In this document: in pieces, positions 59,068-64,000 of the stretch
Numbering within the stretch: the first letter of the stretch is position 1
Layout of the letters: every line of letters begins with the position of its first letter
DNA from: Dipylidium caninum
Taxonomy: Eukaryota; Platyhelminthes; Cestoda; Cyclophyllidea; Dipylidiidae
Assembly: GCA_017562135.1 (NCBI GenBank)
Contig: QEYB01001427.1
Span: 558,001 to 622,000, forward strand
DNA: 64,000 nt
Reading direction: 5' to 3'
The notes under the pieces: generated by a model
The model's database searches: none
Told to the model about the DNA's origin: nothing
The model's input: only the letters and a program-made list of their open reading frames with translations
Translations under genes and position numbers: made by a program

Positions 59068-59760
59068 ATGGCTGGGGCGGAGTGTGGAACACGATGCTCG
59101 CAATGTCACTTGACCTGCAACACACCACAAATTCTCCCATGTGGGGACGCAGTCTGCTGTCAGCATTACGCTTCTTTTATTGGAGGAAAAAAATGTTCCG
59201 CGTGCAAAAAGGCAAGTCGAACATCTCTCCGGTCAGGATTTAGTTGGCAAGGTCTCATAAAGCCAAAGCTCTCCAATGGGGGTCGCTGTCACTCTATCCG
59301 CCTAACACTCCACGTAGTTACCGCCTGTTTTACGTTGAAGTAGATGTGCAACACTAGGTCCGCATCAGTTGCAACAATCTTTCACTTTACTTAAACGAAA
59401 TGAGCAGCAATATTCCCTCAAGCCAAGATTGTTAGCATCCGATCACAGCGTTGATGCAAATGTCATTTTCAACTGTATATTTTAAGATGTTGGACTAAAA
59501 TGGGCTTCGCATTGCAGGTTTACCCGTCCGATCATTTTACGCCGACTTGTTTTTCAAAGTGCCCTGAGATGTCACCACAACCAACCGAAGATTCGGCCGT
59601 GAAGACAAAGGACATATGGTTCGGAATGGGAACAAAACGGGGCAGAGAACGGTACTCCACTTCGCCTTGCGAAAGTTGGCTTCTCTGTGGTCACGAGGTG
59701 TGCCACCAAGCTCACCAAAAATGCATGGGTTCGAAGCGAGGTAGGCAAATAGTGGACTGA
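59068..59760 (+). CDS. RING-like cysteine-rich protein 1, two exons with GC-AG intron
   Basis: Probable zinc-binding RING-type protein, perhaps a ubiquitin ligase. Exon 1 (59,068-59,211) encodes MAGAECGTRCSQC, then LTCNTPQILPCGDAVCCQHY and SFIGGKKCSACKK: a CxxC...LPCGD-CC-H...CxxC pattern with Asp at a usual metal position. I place a GC donor at AAG|GCAAGT and the acceptor TTGCAG|GTT, so exon 2 is 59,518-59,760. It encodes VYPSDHFTPTCFSKCPEM, a linker, and CESWLLCGHEVCHQAHQKCM. This order (RING, Cys pair, Cys/His cluster) parallels the next gene, which is the main reason for joining the exons. Without splicing, exon 1 would read on to a stop at 59,343 with no recognisable features. About 128 residues when spliced. 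Confidence 0.55.
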
Positions 59761-60441
59761 AGCGGCCCAATGGTGATTGGCTGGAATGTACTTGTAAAGA
59801 ATTCATTTAAAATACAATGACATTGGCTGCCAAACCAACTCAGGTAGGCGTCTGATGGAACCCAATGTCATATAAACCGTATTTGGCTCTCTTGATTTGT
59901 CACTTTAACCGCCTGGAGTGCAAGGGAACCACAAACCCCCTCAGCATTATCGTTGCCCTTCTGAGATTGACGTTCCTCTAGGACACTTCTCAGGGTCACT
60001 TCACCGGACTCTCAAAAAAGACTGGACCAGTAAGAAAAGCCTTTTGGTAGAGATAGTTATTTGTTCAAATTTGATTTTCAACCCGGAAGTTGATATCGCC
60101 TTAACAACTGAATTAAGTAATAGTTGAAAAAAACAAGACCGGCAATCTTTCACAAATCAGACTGTCAGGATTAACATTTAAAATGCCTACAAAACATACA
60201 CCGGAACGAAAAATTGCACTCTCTTCAAAAACTACTCAATTTCAAGTCGTTTTTTTGATGCCTTACCGTGGTTCAATGAACTCAGAACCCACCGCCTTGA
60301 CAACCACAAATTAACCAATGAAGAATCTGCCAAAACTTATATAATGCGCCTATTGGCTACCACTCACAGTGAAATGATTACTCAACCACGAAATTCCTCT
60401 GAACAAGGAGAGAAGAGAAGTTGGCAGTCGTATAGGAAAAG

Positions 60442-60897
60442 ATGGAATGGGAGTGCCCAATTTGTATGGATACTCCAATTGATCCATGCGTTCCTCCAAA
60501 TTGTATGCACTACTGCTGCAGAGCGTGCTTTGCGAAGATAAAACCGAATAACGACAAACTTCTTTGTCCTGTATGCCGAGAACCATTCGCCATTGAGGAA
60601 ATCAAACCCTATATGCCATCGCTACCTCCAATGAGATATTGTTTGGACCTTACCTGCCAACCTGGCAGCAAGTGCACTAAAGTGCACATTGATGAATTGT
60701 GTGAAGACCTACCCAAAGTGATGACTTATTCTCCAGAGAATGGCAAAAAAGAAGTCAGCGAAGAGGACAAGAGTTTGAAATTTGAGCTGCCCAAGAATAC
60801 GGTTTACTGTTGGGATATCTGTTGCCCCGGCGGAAAGGAAGCCAAGTGCGGAAAGAAACACGAGTGTGACCTAATTATAACCGGGTTGCCTTCGTAA
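60442..60897 (+). CDS. RING-finger protein 2, single exon
   Basis: 151 residues with a complete N-terminal C3HC4 RING: CPICMDTPIDPCVPPNCMHY, then CCRACF and LLCPVCREPF. By family it could bind an E2 enzyme and act as an E3 ligase. After the RING come two more cysteine clusters: YCLDLTCQPGSKCTKVH and YCWDICCPGGKEAKCGKKH, plus the end ECDLIITGLPS. They are of one type (C-x3-C...C, C-x3/4-C...C...H) and look like an internal repeat. The ATG is next to the RING, so nothing upstream is needed. It lies about 0.7 kb after its relative at 59,068-59,760 on the same strand, consistent with tandem duplication and divergence. No closer family recognised. Confidence 0.75.
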   Translation: MEWECPICMDTPIDPCVPPNCMHYCCRACFAKIKPNNDKLLCPVCREPFAIEEIKPYMPSLPPMRYCLDLTCQPGSKCTKVHIDELCEDLPKVMTYSPENGKKEVSEEDKSLKFELPKNTVYCWDICCPGGKEAKCGKKHECDLIITGLPS

Positions 60898-62137
60898 ACG
60901 CATAACCCACGAAGGTACGATGCTACTAGAACATGAATCTTCCGAGCTGCTTACTCAAGCTGTACCTTCAAGTAATAACTGAATTTGGTAGGCTTTCGTT
61001 CGTTTCTTCGCTGATATTATGCTAATATTAGCTTGTGCAGCGAGAGACATTACACCTCAATGATTGGCGCCATCGGTAGGACTGAATGCCATCTCTCAAA
61101 TAGCCTTAGAGGGTTAGTCGCAATAACCATTGATATGGCCTGTGAACTAATTGGTGAGGTTAAAGGGTTCGAAACTTGTAATTGTCGCCCAGTTAACTGA
61201 GACGTGTAAGGCTCGAACTTGTTCTAAATTTAAGGTCTTCAGTCTTGTATGTAAGCGCTGATACCTTGCCCACATACCAAGTGGAAACGACCAGCTTGGC
61301 AAAGGGTAGAGGAGTGTGTAATGTGTGGAACTGGAAATGCATTCACTTGACGTGAAGGCAGGCAATGCTAAGAGGGGACACTAATGGAGGAGACCTACCA
61401 CCTTCCGTACGCGTTTTAAATTTAATTCACGCCTAGACTCATAACCCAAATTGAGTGGCAATGGACTATGTGCATCAAGCGCGGTCGGAGTTGGGCATTG
61501 AGAATATCACCGGCCCCATCTCTACAATGGCTCTTCTCATTTTTACCAACTGAAGCCGCCGCAAAATAGTCACATGCAGGATAATGCGCAATGGGATTGG
61601 AGACTGACATACTTATAGAAATAATTAGTGTTAAGCCGTACTTTCATCATCAGTTCATATGAAGGCGACGTCTTAACTGTCACATCTAGATTCGACGCCG
61701 CAAAGTCATAGAAGTTACGCTCAAAACCGCCCAGTCGAGACAGAAAGAATACGAATGGAATGAAAGCCCGAGTGTCGAAATATCTAACTCATATCAGACA
61801 AATGCTAAGTAAGTAGCAAAAATCGGGACTGAACTTGGACTTCGTCTGCATTTCTACATATTCCTTCATCCACCATTCGGATTAGAGGCGATTTTGCAGG
61901 TTTGTTTAATCAAATTCACTTAACCTTCCACATAATTCTGTGAATATTCGACAATATCTACAAATTTAAGGATTTATACCATGCTTATCTATTCATACAC
62001 GCTTCGTTCTGATCCACCAAATCTACTACTTAGGGTCTATCACCAGTGGTAATATCAGCAGGTAGCAGACTTGATACACATTCAAATATTAAACCAAATT
62101 GATAACAAAAAAGGAGCGAATGAAACAGATTGGTGAA
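60898..62137. other. Intergenic spacer before the golgin gene end
   Basis: Convergent 3' ends of the RING gene (+) and the golgin gene (-). No coding signal was seen on either strand. Confidence 0.45.
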
Positions 62138-62601
62138 TCAGGGATGGGACGGTGGTGGCGATGTTGTTAAGGATGGGGCAAAGAAGATGAGGCTGCAGAG
62201 GAGCCAGATGTGAAAGACACCGAGATAAAGGATCGACAACAGTCGAATCAGCGGCCGTCGCCGAAGCATTGCCACGAGACGAATCGTCCAATCATCCACG
62301 TCCCCCACCAAGCCGCGTAGCCAGGTCGGAAGCGAGGCATCCTGTTGGGTAAATGGAAGAGTTACAAAATCAAGAGTTACAAAATCAAGGTTTGCTTCTG
62401 AGGTCCTCTTGACATCATCGACAGGTGAGTTCAAGATTTAACGAGACTCACAATAAGATGAAGACGCGCGAAGCCATGGTATGACATTGGAGAGGAGTTC
62501 TGCGGTAGTTGAGGATGACCGCTGGCAAATGAGATGGATTGCGGGCGCGATGTATCAAAAAGACGAGCATCGCACTTAGCTTCCAGACGTTCGAGTCGAA
62601 T
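62138..62601 (-). CDS. GOLGA5-like: Golgin-84 homologue, last two exons (partial)
   Basis: Golgi tethering coiled-coil protein held by a C-terminal membrane anchor. Minus-strand exons: 62601-62452 (IRLERLEAKCDARL...GFARLHLI, the end of the coiled coil, 50 codons, phase 0) and 62407-62138 (RTSEANLDF..., 89 residues plus stop), joined over a 44 nt intron. The second exon has WLRGLVGDVDDWTIRLVAML, RRRPLIRLLSILYLGVFHIW and LLCSLIFF, matching the golgin-84 end: an amphipathic stretch, Arg-rich collar and one transmembrane helix. A 15-bp tandem duplication inside this exon doubles LDFVT. The first exon starts after an acceptor (TTTTTGTAG), so the gene continues upstream. I could not identify an upstream exon before the window ends. 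Confidence 0.8.
62350..62379 (-). repeat. 15-bp tandem duplication in golgin exon
   Basis: Two copies of a 15-bp unit (AGTTACAAAATCAAG on the plus strand), in frame, giving LDFVT twice. Confidence 0.8.
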
Positions 62602-64000
62602 CTACAAAAACCGTACGTACAAGATGTCATAATGAAACGTGTAAATGAGGACGAGAAGTGGTTGTGTAAAAGCTTCGACTACTACGATCGGGGTAAGGTT
62701 CAAGAAAATTGCTTAACTGCTCGATCATTTGTTTTACCACTGTCCATTCGCAACAGCACCAAACACGGTGTGTGGAAATTCGAGTATTAGAAGCAAATAA
62801 ACGACGAGGACTCGTGTGATGTAAGTAGAAAGGTTAATCGGGATGCTCTCCTGATAAACACGTACGACTTTAAGTGACAGGGCCGCAAAAATTTGTACTA
62901 AAGGTGGATGTCTAACAAGCATAGTTACATACACGGGCAGACGAACACAGCGACCAATTTTAATCGTTTGTGTGCAAAGACATCCGCCTCTTCGTGTTTG
63001 CAGTCGTCGGCTGATATAGCTGCGAAAGTCGAAGTACTATCACATCCCCTTATCAAAATTATTTTGCATACTGCAGTTGAAAAGAAAGCAAATGAAATCC
63101 TAGTAAACTTCTAGGACGAACTAAAAAAGGTTGCGATGAATAAGCGTTTCATCGAAGCATCGAATTCACAGGGCTTCGCAGTTGGGGGAAGGATGGACGA
63201 AGTATCGCAACCTCAGAATTATGAAGTATCTGCTTCATGACGAACTTTTAATTCAGCATTAGAAATAAGAAAAGCCGTAGTGCGGATAATTCTAAGTATT
63301 TGACTGCATACACTTGAATAAGCGCAAAAAGGGAAGGATTAAAGAATTTGGTTACATTACTGTATTTAGTAACAGATTAATTTAGTAACTTGTGTGAATT
63401 TCCTTATTATAAGAGAAAGAAAATATATGTGGTGACTGAATTGTTTGGCGACAATGAAGAACTAAATCCCATACTTTTTGAAGTTCGCATGAGACACAAT
63501 ACCCAATGCGGCAGGATTTGTATGTATGAAAAACATTAAATAAGCATACTGCATTCTCAGCTAAGTGGAGAACTGAATCGAAGAGTGCGGCTTACTTCAC
63601 CCCCTGTCTCAATGCTTTAAACAAAACTAGGTAAGATTTGTTTCAATTGATGCCCTTCAAATATGGAGATAGTGTGAGTTGTTTTAGCAATTGAATATAA
63701 AAACCTAATGAGAGTTGATGTGGATACATCACAAACTAGCATTTATAATAAAATTCAAAAGCTAATAAAAAATCTGCCATCGTAAAAGGGTCCACAAGTC
63801 TGCCCTAAAGTGGCAATACAAGTCCTGAATCGTAACTCGTAAAATACATTCTTATGGTGACAATAGACCATTTTTTGGGTAAACCTACTAAACCAGATTC
63901 ACAAGTGTCCTTATTAATTTCATAAAGCTTCAAATTCGAACCCATGACTGCACCATTTTATTTACCAACTATTCTGGTCACAAATATAGTTCTGGTATGT
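62602..64000 (-). other. Probable golgin intron, no exon recognised
   Basis: Upstream of the golgin exon at 62,601. AT-rich, without a clear coiled-coil exon. Open frames at 62,539-62,790 and 62,908-63,114 on the plus strand are not supported. Confidence 0.4.

Overview
This is eukaryotic nuclear DNA, most likely from a parasitic flatworm and probably a tapeworm. The evidence is indirect: spliced animal genes (Kelch, CDKL kinase, alpha-tubulin, V-ATPase D, TBCC, pinin, NUDT14, golgin-84), several introns of only 33-44 nt mixed with kilobase introns, AT-leaning spacers, and intronless genes for tiny secreted proteins. No marker in the window fixes the species. Gene models were built by hand from family recognition plus GT-AG (once GC-AG) junctions and reading-phase bookkeeping.

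Layout. 1-5,781: no gene recognised. 5,782-41,664: six genes, all on the minus strand: a nine-exon BTB/BACK/Kelch gene (13,148-5,782), a CDKL1/4-type kinase (21,738-13,703), a large gene-poor spacer (21.7-28.9 kb), alpha-tubulin (30,379-28,952), V-ATPase subunit D (34,697-32,317), tubulin cofactor C (39,920-36,364) and pinin (41,664-40,056). The last two are only 136 bp apart (pinin stop to TBCC ATG), and a splice-acceptor sequence abuts the TBCC start codon, as in trans-spliced flatworm gene pairs.

43.6-58.4 kb is a rearranged accessory region. A NUDT14-like Nudix hydrolase gene with its upstream flank (about 3.1 kb) is present as two inverted arms (43,591-46,660 and 54,308-57,408) separated by 7.6 kb. 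A third, truncated copy of its last exon lies at 57,856-58,356. The right copy has a frameshift in exon 4, and both copies look out of frame across intron 1. The outer ~0.6 kb of the arms looks identical while the gene bodies are clearly diverged. The spacer between the arms holds three small single-exon genes for secreted, helical, apparently related proteins that I do not recognise.

59.0-60.9 kb carries two tandem, related RING/cysteine-rich genes, one with a likely GC-AG intron. 62.1-62.6 kb holds the last two exons of a golgin-84 homologue whose upstream part is not seen.

Functional links: alpha-tubulin and its folding cofactor TBCC lie in the same co-oriented run, 6.4 kb apart, with V-ATPase D between them. 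The other neighbours are housekeeping genes with no evident shared pathway. The inverted NUDT14 duplication enclosing a small secreted-protein family is the most unusual part.
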